A stretch of 64,000 bases of DNA, from assembly GCF_016907915.1 (NCBI RefSeq), contig NZ_JAFBCW010000009.1:32919-96918 (forward strand), read 5' to 3'. The stretch is from Desulforadius tongensis (GTDB taxonomy: Bacteria; Bacillota; Desulfotomaculia; Desulfotomaculales; Desulfohalotomaculaceae). Below are positions 16,944-24,935 of this stretch, piece by piece (position 1 is the first letter of the stretch; the number at the start of each line of letters is the position of its first letter). Below the pieces are notes generated by a model. It was not told the origin of the DNA, did not search any database, and was given only the letters and a program-made list of their open reading frames with translations. Both the position numbers and the translations under genes were made by a program.

Positions 16944-19136
16944 ATGAAAGATACAGGCAAAACCCAAGAACAAATCATCAGTCAGTTATATAATACACTG
17001 ATGAGCGTCAGGGAAGGGTTAATATATTTTGATACAAAAATGAAAGTTTTGTGGGCCAACAGGGCAGCAGGGGAATCCATTGGTCTTACTCCCGAACAAT
17101 TAGTAGGACATCACTGCTACCGGTTATGGCAAAAGCAGGTCAACCCCTGCCCAAACTGCTCAACCTTTAAAGCATTAAAGACCGGTCAACCGCAAACGGG
17201 TGAAATAATTACCCCTGACGGCAGGGCGTGGTTCACCCGGAGTTACCCCGTCAAAGACAGCAAAGGCAGTGTAAGGGGCATCTTTAAGATCACAATGGAA
17301 ATAACCCAGCACAAAAAAATAGAAGAAGCACTAAAAAAAGCTAAAGAAGAGCTGGAAATAAAAGCAGCTGAACGTACAGCGGAATTAAAAAAGGCCAACA
17401 GGAAATTACTGCTTGAGCTTGAGGAACGTAAGCGAACGGAGGAAGAACTGCGGGCCGCCCAGCGGCAGCTTTTAGACATCATTGAATTTCTTCCCGACGC
17501 CACTTTCGTCGTGGACAGCAGCAGAAAGATTATTGCCTGGAACAGGGCTATTGAAGAACTGACAGGAGTACATAAAAATGAAATTATCGGTAAGACCGAT
17601 TACTCCCAGGCTCTACCTTTCTACAATCCACCAGGGCCAACCTTAATTGATTTAATATTTTCCAATGACAAAGAAGTAGAATTGAAATACGATTATGTAA
17701 CCAAAAAAGGAAATACATTGTTTGCAGAAACTTATCTGCCCTTACCTGAAAAAAAGGAAGTATTTTTATGGGTGGCAGCATCACCCCTTTTGGACAGCAG
17801 CGGGAAGCTGGTTGGGGCTATAGAAACAATGCGGGACATTACCGAGCGCAAAAAAATAGAAAACCAGCTGCAGCACCTGGCCATGTACGATTTTTTAACC
17901 GACATCCCCAACAGGTATTCACTGGAGAAGCATTTAAAACGGGCAGTGGCAAAGGCAAAACGGGGGGAAAAAAGTGCCCTTCTCTTCATAGATTTGGACA
18001 ATTTCAAGCTGGTTAATGATGCCCTGGGGCACGCTGCCGGCGACAGGGTGTTAATTACACTGACCAACCTTTTAAAGAAGAGCCTGCGAAAAAAAGATCT
18101 TTTCTTCCGTTTTGGCGGCGATGAATTCGTTGTACTGCTTGAGAATACTTCCGCCGAGGAGGCCAAGATAGTGGCTGAAAAACTGCGCCGGGTGCTGGAT
18201 GACGGCCAGTTATGCCTGTCGATATATAGGACTAGTTTTAACCTCACTATCAGCATCGGTATTGTTATGATCGACGGAAATTTTGACCCGCAAAAAATTC
18301 TCTCCCTGGCAGATAACGCCCTTTATTCAGCCAAAGAAGAGGGACGAAACAAGATTATATTTATGCAGCCCGGCAAGTTTATCGGCGCTAAACAATGCAC
18401 AGCTAATAAATTAATTGATTTGATTAAAAAAGCTCTGCATGAAAACAGGTTTACGCTTTTTTTCCAACCCGTTGTTAAAATAGACAGCGGAAAAATAATT
18501 CACCACGAAGTATTATTAAGACTGCCCGGTGACGACGGGAAGCTGATTGCCCCGGGCCGCTTTATTCCCGCGGCTGAACGCTCCGGCCTGATTACGGAAA
18601 TAGATCGCTGGGTGATAAAGAGGTCAATAAAAATGTTCCGCCAAAACAAGAACTTAAATCTTTTTATTAACCTTTCCGGCACCAGCATAGGAGACGATTC
18701 GCTGCTGGAATTTATCAAAAATAATATCTGCAGCAGTGGTATAGACCCCTCCCGGGTTGGTTTTGAAATCACAGAAACCGCCGCTGTAAAGAATTTATCG
18801 CTGACAGAGCGATGGATTCAAAAAATTAAAGATTTAGGTTGTAATTTTGCCCTGGATGATTTTGGGAAAGGATTTTCGTCGTTTTCTTATCTCCGCCTGC
18901 TGCCGGTGGATTACCTTAAGCTTGATGGTTCTTTTGTCCGCAACATTGATAAAGACCTCACCCACCGGGCGCTGGTTCAGGCCATGAACGCCATAGCTCA
19001 AACCCTGGACAAGAAGACAATAGCTGAATTTGTTGAAACCGAAGATATATTGAAAATATTACTGGAAATGGGAATAGATTACGGGCAGGGCTATTATCTA
19101 GGCAGGCCTGTTCCTCACCCTACTCACCTACCCTGA
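16944..19136 (+). CDS. PAS-PAS-GGDEF-EAL cyclic-di-GMP signalling protein
   Basis: About 730 residues. An N-terminal PAS domain with a Cys-rich insert (HHCYRLW, CPNCS) is followed by a coiled coil, a second PAS, a GGDEF domain (FGGDEFV, 391-395) and an EAL domain. The GGDEF motif is intact, with an upstream FIDLDNFKLVND. The EAL signature reads EVLLR (near 522), but NLS and DDFGKGFSSF (near 638) and a later EFVET segment are present, so phosphodiesterase activity is possible. No membrane helix is seen. The ATG at 16944 follows GGGGGT; ATGs at 16911 and 16929 lack a clear site. Positions 16698-16943 show no gene. Confidence 0.9.
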   Translation: MKDTGKTQEQIISQLYNTLMSVREGLIYFDTKMKVLWANRAAGESIGLTPEQLVGHHCYRLWQKQVNPCPNCSTFKALKTGQPQTGEIITPDGRAWFTRSYPVKDSKGSVRGIFKITMEITQHKKIEEALKKAKEELEIKAAERTAELKKANRKLLLELEERKRTEEELRAAQRQLLDIIEFLPDATFVVDSSRKIIAWNRAIEELTGVHKNEIIGKTDYSQALPFYNPPGPTLIDLIFSNDKEVELKYDYVTKKGNTLFAETYLPLPEKKEVFLWVAASPLLDSSGKLVGAIETMRDITERKKIENQLQHLAMYDFLTDIPNRYSLEKHLKRAVAKAKRGEKSALLFIDLDNFKLVNDALGHAAGDRVLITLTNLLKKSLRKKDLFFRFGGDEFVVLLENTSAEEAKIVAEKLRRVLDDGQLCLSIYRTSFNLTISIGIVMIDGNFDPQKILSLADNALYSAKEEGRNKIIFMQPGKFIGAKQCTANKLIDLIKKALHENRFTLFFQPVVKIDSGKIIHHEVLLRLPGDDGKLIAPGRFIPAAERSGLITEIDRWVIKRSIKMFRQNKNLNLFINLSGTSIGDDSLLEFIKNNICSSGIDPSRVGFEITETAAVKNLSLTERWIQKIKDLGCNFALDDFGKGFSSFSYLRLLPVDYLKLDGSFVRNIDKDLTHRALVQAMNAIAQTLDKKTIAEFVETEDILKILLEMGIDYGQGYYLGRPVPHPTHLP

Positions 19137-19156
19137 AAAATGGTATCCCGTGTTTT

Positions 19157-19210
19157 AAAAACAAAACCTACCGTAATTTTACCCGCAGGGCAGTACGGTA
19201 GGTTTTTAAA
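19157..19210. terminator. Bidirectional terminator
   Basis: AAAACCTACCGTA (19163-19175) pairs with TACGGTAGGTTTT (19194-19206), with A and T tracts outside. It separates the convergent GGDEF-EAL gene and the dehydratase activator gene. Confidence 0.8.
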
Positions 19211-19211
19211 A

Positions 19212-19976
19212 TCAACCAATATTTCGGGCTATAATGGCGGCACCCAACGCGCCAATTATTTGGGGCACCGGGGGTACCATCACCTCTACTCCTAATTCCC
19301 GGGCCAGCATTTCTCTTAATAACCTGTTTTGAGCCACGCCACCGGTAAAGGTAACATTGACATTTTCTTGTATCGAACCAGCCATGGTGGATACGCGTTT
19401 GGCAATGGATTTTAATAAACCAGCTACGATACTCTCCTTTGCCGTTCCCGCCGCCAGCAGGCTGATAACTTCCGATTCGGCAAAAACGGTGCACATGCTG
19501 TTGATGTTAACCGGCTCTGCCGGCGGTAACCGGTCCAGCTGATCCAGTTCCAGCCCCAAACCGTTTACCGTTACCTGCAAAAACCTGCCGGTGCCGGCGG
19601 CACACTTGTCGTTCATTAAAAAGTTAATTACCTTACCCTGTTTATTTACCAGTATCACTTTGCTGTCCTGGCCGCCGATATCTATTACCATTTTGTTTTC
19701 CGGAAAATAGTAATTGGCTCCCATGGCATGGCAGGATATTTCAGTAACAGCCTTATCCAAGAAATCTAAAGCCACCCGGCCGTAACCCGTACCCACCACC
19801 CTGTGAATGTCTGCAGCGGTAATTCCGGCAGCATCCACCGCCCTTTGTAAAACCTCTTCTCCCGCTTTTTGGGGACTCCAACCGGTGGGAATCATTGCCC
19901 AGCCTAAAATCTTTTTATCTTTTAGTAAAACCGCCTTAGCTGCGGTAGAACCCACATCAATACCTGCTGTAATCAT
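19212..19976 (-). CDS. Acyl-CoA dehydratase activase-type ATPase (double-cubane protein reductase)
   Basis: A 254-residue ASKHA-fold ATPase of the HgdC/BcrA/BadF family. It starts with the phosphate loop GIDVGSTAAK, has the helix-cluster motif KCAAGTGRFL with Cys125 and a second Cys162 (SMCTVFAESEV), the expected ligands of a [4Fe-4S] cluster bridging two monomers, and IDIGGQDSK. Such proteins use ATP to drive low-potential electrons into a partner. It lies four bases after the dehydratase-like gene at 19981, so the two form a pair. The partner's single-subunit form points to the double-cubane system rather than a two-subunit 2-hydroxyacyl-CoA dehydratase. Confidence 0.88.
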   Translation of the reverse strand: MITAGIDVGSTAAKAVLLKDKKILGWAMIPTGWSPQKAGEEVLQRAVDAAGITAADIHRVVGTGYGRVALDFLDKAVTEISCHAMGANYYFPENKMVIDIGGQDSKVILVNKQGKVINFLMNDKCAAGTGRFLQVTVNGLGLELDQLDRLPPAEPVNINSMCTVFAESEVISLLAAGTAKESIVAGLLKSIAKRVSTMAGSIQENVNVTFTGGVAQNRLLREMLARELGVEVMVPPVPQIIGALGAAIIARNIG

Positions 19977-19980
19977 CTGG

Positions 19981-21252
19981 TTACTTAATCATCTCCAAAA
20001 AGGCTTCTATTCTGGTCTGCAGCTGACCTGCATCCTCATCGCTGTAGTCACTCTCAATGCGCATAACCGGAATACCGGCCTCCTGCAGCGCCTTTTCCAC
20101 CAGGTGGTATTCAACACTGTAGGATTGGCAGAACTGCAGTGAGTAATATACCACACCGTCGGCCTTATATTCTTTCACCTGGCGCAGAATGTCATCAATG
20201 CGGCCGGTGTTCGGTGTATAACAGGCACAGTTAATATTCAATGCCCGCCGGCTTATTGCTTCCACCTGCTCATTTAAGCCGGTTTTTGTTTCATCTACCA
20301 GGGTTTCAAAACTCCTGGTGCCGGTACATGATTCTTCACATACCACCACCGCACCGCTGCTCTCTATAATGTGGTGCATCTTCCAACTGGGCAGCGGCAT
20401 TGGGGTGCCGGTAATCAAAATCCGCGGCGCACCCTTGGGCGCTGCACCTTCACCTTTAGCCACTCTATCTTCTAATTCATCGCAGAGGGCACTTGTTTTT
20501 TCAATAAACCGCTCTGGGTCGTCAAAAAAGCTCAACTGGGTAATCAGCATGGCATCCTTGCCGCTGATCGGCACCGGGTCATGCTTGCGGGTGTCATATA
20601 ACCGCTGCAGCACTTTCCGGCGCCTGTTGGCCAGTTTTATTGCTTCGCTGAGACTTTCCGGAGTAATGGTAACACCGGTTTCTGCCTCTACCTTTTCTTT
20701 AAATTTGTATACCTCTTTTAACCACAGCTCTTTATCTGCCTCACCTTTTTTCTGCGGCAGTTCCATCACATAGGTGGGATGATACTGGGCTAAAATTTCC
20801 CAGGCTTTTTTCTTGCCGTCACAGGTGGTTTCACCCACCACAAAATCTGACACTTCAAAATAAGGGCACAGGCCGCCCAGTTTAAAACCAAGGGATGATT
20901 TAATTAACGGGCATAGTGACCGGGGTAAAACCTTTTCCCCAATGGGTACGGAATACTGGGCCCCGGCACACAAACCTATACAGGCACCGCCGGCGGCCAA
21001 AACAAACTCCTCCGGTACAAACACACAAAATGAAGAAACCACTTTTTTACCTTCAGCCTTTTTGTCCAGCAGTTCTTTTACCCTCAAACCATGTACCTCT
21101 GACATAACAAAGTCAAAGTATTCCATTCCCGCAGGACGTTTTTGCTGACTAACAAACAATTCGCCGTAAATATCCGGTACCGCTGCCAAAAATTCATCGT
21201 GTTTTTCCAAATCCATACCCAGGTCTTGCCACATTTTTCGATAATCCGCCAA
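19981..21252 (-). CDS. Double-cubane-cluster-type protein (2-hydroxyacyl-CoA dehydratase family)
   Basis: A 423-residue protein of the HgdB/BcrC superfamily with scattered conserved cysteines (SSFCVFVPEE, GGACIGLCAG, RSLCPLIKSS, LCPYFE, TTCDGKK, CEESCTGTR and QFCQSYSVE). It is encoded alone with one activator, as in the double-cubane [8Fe-9S] protein and its reductase known from Carboxydothermus, which reduces acetylene and other small molecules (family knowledge). No CoA transferase or second dehydratase subunit is adjacent. TTG 21252 is used, with AGGAGGGG upstream. A fermentative dehydratase remains the alternative. Confidence 0.8.
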   Translation of the reverse strand: MADYRKMWQDLGMDLEKHDEFLAAVPDIYGELFVSQQKRPAGMEYFDFVMSEVHGLRVKELLDKKAEGKKVVSSFCVFVPEEFVLAAGGACIGLCAGAQYSVPIGEKVLPRSLCPLIKSSLGFKLGGLCPYFEVSDFVVGETTCDGKKKAWEILAQYHPTYVMELPQKKGEADKELWLKEVYKFKEKVEAETGVTITPESLSEAIKLANRRRKVLQRLYDTRKHDPVPISGKDAMLITQLSFFDDPERFIEKTSALCDELEDRVAKGEGAAPKGAPRILITGTPMPLPSWKMHHIIESSGAVVVCEESCTGTRSFETLVDETKTGLNEQVEAISRRALNINCACYTPNTGRIDDILRQVKEYKADGVVYYSLQFCQSYSVEYHLVEKALQEAGIPVMRIESDYSDEDAGQLQTRIEAFLEMIK

Positions 21253-21382
21253 CGCAAAACCCCTCCTAAAATTTTTAACTCCCGTACAATGTTCTATACA
21301 AACGAATAATTACCTGTTATGCAAATTATAAAATAATATTATAACAAATCACAAAACCATCCTTAATGCCCCCTGGTTATAA

Positions 21383-21417
21383 ATATATAAGGGGCTGTTA
21401 AACAGCCCCTTATATAT
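21383..21417. terminator. Terminator hairpin after the membrane-anchored hypothetical gene
   Basis: A long AT-extended stem (ATATAAGGGGCTGT with ACAGCCCCTTATAT) and a three-base loop lie at the stop of the gene at 21417 and can terminate minus-strand transcription. It ends near the upstream region of the double-cubane gene. Confidence 0.75.
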
Positions 21418-21887
21418 TAGTTTCGTTTTAATTTAACGGTACTTACAGTTGTCAGCTGACCTTTAATTCTTAATTGTTTATCCACCACCGGTTCAACCAC
21501 CTCCCCGGTGGTATTTAACACCCTTACTATTACTTCACGATTGTAAAAGCTGCCGTCAATTTCCACCACATCACCGTCATGCACCGGTATTGTCACATAC
21601 CGGTGGTTAAATTGGCCTGCTTTGTCACCGTTCACCAATACGCTCAAACGGGGCAGCGCGCTGTAATTTTCCAAGTACAGCGTTATGTGCGGTTCGCTCC
21701 AGCGAACGGAAGTGGAATTTACGGTGGCGGCGGTATCAGCCCCCACCATGGCCGTTACCGTTCTAAAGGGATCATTCACCACCAGTGCCTGTACCACCAC
21801 CAGCAGCACTGCGGTGAGGATAACCAACCTCATAATAAATTTTTCAGCTTTTTCCATTATTCCCGTTGTTGACCTGCCGCGCCGCAT
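21417..21887 (-). CDS. Hypothetical membrane-anchored extracytoplasmic protein
   Basis: A 156-residue protein. The basic N terminus (MRRGRSTTG) is followed by a hydrophobic segment (about 19-38, LVILTAVLLVVVQALVV) that should anchor it, and then about 115 residues of beta-rich sequence outside the membrane with no cysteines. The family is not recognised. A GGAG site precedes the ATG. Its neighbours are small hypotheticals and rluB, which gives no firm clue to the function. Confidence 0.6.
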   Translation of the reverse strand: MRRGRSTTGIMEKAEKFIMRLVILTAVLLVVVQALVVNDPFRTVTAMVGADTAATVNSTSVRWSEPHITLYLENYSALPRLSVLVNGDKAGQFNHRYVTIPVHDGDVVEIDGSFYNREVIVRVLNTTGEVVEPVVDKQLRIKGQLTTVSTVKLKRN

Positions 21888-21948
21888 ATAACAACTCTCC
21901 TTTTAAGCGGTTTGTTGTTATATATGCACAGCCTTGTCAAACTATTCC

Positions 21949-22410
21949 TTAACGGTTGTACTTGCGCTCCAGGTATTCGCGGTAGTCCTTCATTTCTTCG
22001 GAAAAACGGAACAACAGGCGCTCTATTTCATAGTTAGAAAGCTGTACCTGGGCCGGTTCCAATATTTCTACTTTGCGAAAATCTTCCCGTACTACAAAGC
22101 GCAGCAAATCCTGCAGCGTATCTGCGGCCACCATTATTTCCACCGGTGCATAGGCAATTTCAGTATGGTTGATGTCATCATAAACTGTATACACCTCAAT
22201 ACTCATGTCTATATCTTCAATGGAAATGCCCTGTATCGGCACGTTGCGAAACATGGCCACCTGTTGGTCTCTAACTTCTTCGGCCGCTTTTTCGGTATTT
22301 CTGCCTCCAAAAAATAATCTGCCCGGTTTGCCAATCCCTTTAAAATCAAGCCGTATTTTCGCCCGTACCCCGCCTTTCAAATTTTCTTCACCGTTTCCGT
22401 TGTTATTCAA
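21949..22410 (-). CDS. Hypothetical protein
   Basis: A 153-residue soluble protein not recognised by family. It has a beta-rich core (ISIEDIDMSIEVYTVYDD, YAPVEIMVAADTLQDLLRFVVRED) and a charged helical C terminus (YEIERLLFRFSEEMKDYREYLERKYN). No cysteine or membrane segment is present. The start is TTG 22410, after GGGGGG. It is likely to be a conserved gene of this lineage, because its frame and ribosome site are good, but no function can be given. Confidence 0.6.
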   Translation of the reverse strand: MNNNGNGEENLKGGVRAKIRLDFKGIGKPGRLFFGGRNTEKAAEEVRDQQVAMFRNVPIQGISIEDIDMSIEVYTVYDDINHTEIAYAPVEIMVAADTLQDLLRFVVREDFRKVEILEPAQVQLSNYEIERLLFRFSEEMKDYREYLERKYNR

Positions 22411-22493
22411 AAAACGTCCCCCCTAAGGTTCGTCTAATTTCAACAATCAGGTATATAGTAATTCTGTTCGGTGAAGAAAAATCCTGCTGTCAT

Positions 22494-22733
22494 TTACCAT
22501 TCAATATCCTTGGCCCCGCACACCGGGCAGGTATCAAAGTAGTGCTCCGGGTCTTCATAGGCTTCTTGGGCATCATCAAGACTGGCCCCCTGGCATTCCA
22601 TAGTGGTCAAACTGCCGTCTTTTTTAAAATTTGCCACCAAACCGTAAGGGGGAGCATTGGCAGTATCTGAAGCCGGTGGAAATAAAGAAGATGCCAAACT
22701 ATTATCATTACCACAGCGCCGGCAACGAGGCAT
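22494..22733 (-). CDS. Small zinc-ribbon-type protein
   Basis: A 79-residue protein with two CxxC pairs (CRRCGND near residue 4-10 and CPVCGAKD near the C terminus), which should bind one zinc. The middle is acidic (DDAQEAYEDPEHYFD). The ATG at 22733 is preferred: GGGAGG lies upstream, and the 23-codon extension has no ribosome site. It follows rluB closely, but on this evidence no role can be named. Confidence 0.65.
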   Translation of the reverse strand: MPRCRRCGNDNSLASSLFPPASDTANAPPYGLVANFKKDGSLTTMECQGASLDDAQEAYEDPEHYFDTCPVCGAKDIEW

Positions 22734-22817
22734 AAGCAATCCTCCCTTAAGTAATCGGTGTGATATTAGATAATATGGCATCTTTTGTAATACGATATAC
22801 ATTTATCAGCCGAAAGA

Positions 22818-23585
22818 TTATCCCCTTTTATTACGGGCGTTTTTTCTCCCTTTCGGCTTGGATCTTTTAATACCTGCAGCTTTAAACAGTTCCCTCAGCT
22901 GGGCATTGTTTAATTCCCGCACTTCACCGCTGGACATGTTGCGCAGTTCCAGCGGGCCTATGCGGGTGCGTACCAGTCTTTTTACCGGGTGACCGATATA
23001 TTCACACATGCGGCGCACCTGGCGGTTTTTACCCTCTCTGATGGTAATTTCCAGCAGCGCATTGCCATCTTTTATGTGCGTTAAGTATACCCTGGCCGGA
23101 GCTGTCACCCCGTCTTCCAGCTTTACCCCGTTGGCCAGCCTTTCTAAATTGTCCAACGTGGGCACCCCTTCCACCCTGACTTTATAAGTTTTGGCAATTT
23201 GATGCTTGGGATGGGTAAGGGCTTGGGTCAGCTCCCCGTCGTTGGTCAACAGCAGCAAACCCTCGGAATCATAGTCCAGCCGCCCCACAGGGTAAACCCG
23301 TTCTTTTACGTCTTTAAGCAGGTCCATTACCGTTTTCCGTCCTCTTTCATCGCTGACGGTGCTCACGTAACCCCTGGGTTTGTTCATCATCAGGTAGACA
23401 TATTTTTCCTTTTGTTTTATCCAGCGGCCATCCACCTGTACCTTATCTTTATCGGGATCTATTTTGGTGCCCAGCTCCCGCACCACTTTACCATTAACTT
23501 TCACTCTTCCTTCTAATATCAGTTCTTCGCATTTCCGCCGGGAGGCCACCCCGGCATGAGCCAAAAATTTTTGTAACCGTTCCAT
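22818..23585 (-). CDS. rluB: Pseudouridine synthase RluB family
   Basis: It isomerises uridine in 23S rRNA (position 2605 in the E. coli enzyme). The 255-residue protein has an N-terminal S4 RNA-binding domain (ERLQKFLAHAGVASRRKCEELI), the catalytic aspartate in GRLDYDSEGLLLLTNDG, and a basic lysine/arginine-rich tail (about 238-255). The ATG at 23585 follows GGGGGAT. It lies after spmA-spmB, as in many Bacillota, so the gene order is ancestral. Confidence 0.93.
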   Translation of the reverse strand: MERLQKFLAHAGVASRRKCEELILEGRVKVNGKVVRELGTKIDPDKDKVQVDGRWIKQKEKYVYLMMNKPRGYVSTVSDERGRKTVMDLLKDVKERVYPVGRLDYDSEGLLLLTNDGELTQALTHPKHQIAKTYKVRVEGVPTLDNLERLANGVKLEDGVTAPARVYLTHIKDGNALLEITIREGKNRQVRRMCEYIGHPVKRLVRTRIGPLELRNMSSGEVRELNNAQLRELFKAAGIKRSKPKGRKNARNKRG

Positions 23586-23625
23586 ATTATCCCCCATTAC
23601 AATCTATCCTAAGAACATATACTGC

Positions 23626-23646
23626 CCGGTATTAATACCGGGCATA
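23626..23646. terminator. Perfect palindrome after spmB
   Basis: GCCCGGTATTAATACCGGGC is a 20-base perfect palindrome between spmB and rluB. It forms a strong hairpin with a tiny loop, but no T run follows. It may be a processing or pausing site rather than a full terminator, since rluB lies downstream in the same direction. Confidence 0.5.
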
Positions 23647-23675
23647 CTGACTTCTACATCAAACTATAAATTCCT

Positions 23676-24212
23676 TCAAGTAGTAAACATAACATGGGCA
23701 ATAAACAGTGAGGCCACCAGTGTGGTTATGTCCGCACAAAGACCTGTGGCCACGGCATAGCGGTACCTGCGCACTCCCACAGAGCCAAAATACAGTGTTA
23801 ACACATAAAAGGTGGTGTCGCTGGTGCCCTGCATAGTGGATACCAGCTTGCCGATAAAACTATCCGGCCCGTGGGTTTTAATTAAGTCTGTGGCAATACC
23901 CAGTGCCGCCCCACCGGACAGCGGCCGCATTATGGCATGGGGCAGCACTTCTGCCGGAAAACCCACATTATCTAACAGCGGCGAAAAATAATCTGCCATC
24001 AGCTGCATTGCTCCCGAAGCGCGAAAAACACTCACCGCCACCAGCATGGCCACCAGGTAGGGAATAGTTTTTATGGCTGTGGAAAAGCCCTCCTCGGCCC
24101 CTTCCACAAAAGTTTCAAAAACCGGCACCCTTTTGATAAATGCGATCAGCGGTATCACCAGTAAAACAACGGGGATGGCCCAGCGTGATATTTGGTTGAT
24201 TAATTCAAACAT
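23676..24212 (-). CDS. spmB: Spore maturation protein B
   Basis: A 178-residue integral membrane protein of the nucleoside-recognition family. It has several hydrophobic helices (for example IPVVLLVIPLIAFI, YLVAMLVAVSVF) and a conserved RPLSGGAALG segment. With SpmA it is needed for full spore core dehydration. The ATG at 24212 follows GGAGGAG and leaves one base after spmA, so the two are translated together. Sporulation role follows from family and neighbours. Confidence 0.93.
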   Translation of the reverse strand: MFELINQISRWAIPVVLLVIPLIAFIKRVPVFETFVEGAEEGFSTAIKTIPYLVAMLVAVSVFRASGAMQLMADYFSPLLDNVGFPAEVLPHAIMRPLSGGAALGIATDLIKTHGPDSFIGKLVSTMQGTSDTTFYVLTLYFGSVGVRRYRYAVATGLCADITTLVASLFIAHVMFTT

Positions 24213-24213
24213 A

Positions 24214-24804
24214 TTAACTCCTCCGCCAGTTATATATTCTTCTAAACGTACGGTCAGCAATTATGGCCACCGTCATTCCGCAGGCGGTGGCAAAAATGGT
24301 GGTGCCAACTATGGCGGTGGGATCCTGGGAACCATACATCAGCCTGATACCAATTATTGTAGTGGGTATTAAAGTTAAGCAGGATGTATTTAACGCTAAA
24401 AATGTACACATGGCTTCAGATGCTGTTCGGGAGTTGCCGTTAAGTTTTTGCAATTCCTGCATGGCTATTAAGCCCATGGGTGTGGCGGCATTAGAAAGCC
24501 CCAGCACATTGGCCGACAGGTTCATTACAATGGCGCCCAGCGCCGGGTGATTTCTGGGGATGCTGGGAAACAGAAAAGCAGTAACCGGCTGTACCAGCCT
24601 GGCCAGTGCCTTGACTAAACCGGCGGCTTCTGCCAGCTTCATAATTCCCAACCAAAAGGTCATAATGGCAATGAGGCTCAAACTAACTTCAACCGCTGTA
24701 TCCGCTCCCTCGAAGGCGGCTTTTGTTATCACTTCTATGTTTCCCTGGGCTCCGGCCACAACTATGCTCATTACAATCATGCCCAACCATATGTAATTAA
24801 CCAA
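24214..24804 (-). CDS. spmA: Spore maturation protein A
   Basis: A 196-residue integral membrane protein of the nucleoside-recognition family with about five helices and a conserved NLSANVLGLSNAATPMG segment. It acts with SpmB in spore core dehydration. In relatives dacB usually lies directly upstream; here a terminator and an unrelated histidine kinase gene are found instead, which marks a rearrangement. Start is ATG 24804. Confidence 0.93.
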   Translation of the reverse strand: MVNYIWLGMIVMSIVVAGAQGNIEVITKAAFEGADTAVEVSLSLIAIMTFWLGIMKLAEAAGLVKALARLVQPVTAFLFPSIPRNHPALGAIVMNLSANVLGLSNAATPMGLIAMQELQKLNGNSRTASEAMCTFLALNTSCLTLIPTTIIGIRLMYGSQDPTAIVGTTIFATACGMTVAIIADRTFRRIYNWRRS

Positions 24805-24901
24805 AAAAACACCCCCACTGCTCGCCAGTCTTGTCCTTTTTAAAAGACTATGACTGCGGGGTATTAATTAGAACAAAAAATGTACAAGGCAGGTATTACA
24901 T

Positions 24902-24929
24902 TTAAAAAGACGATCCCTCCCGGATCGTC
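24902..24929 (-). terminator. Terminator of the orphan histidine kinase gene
   Basis: GACGATCC pairs with GGATCGTC around a five-base loop. The minus strand follows with five T. It ends the gene at 24936 and isolates it from spmA. Confidence 0.85.
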
Positions 24930-24935
24930 CATACT

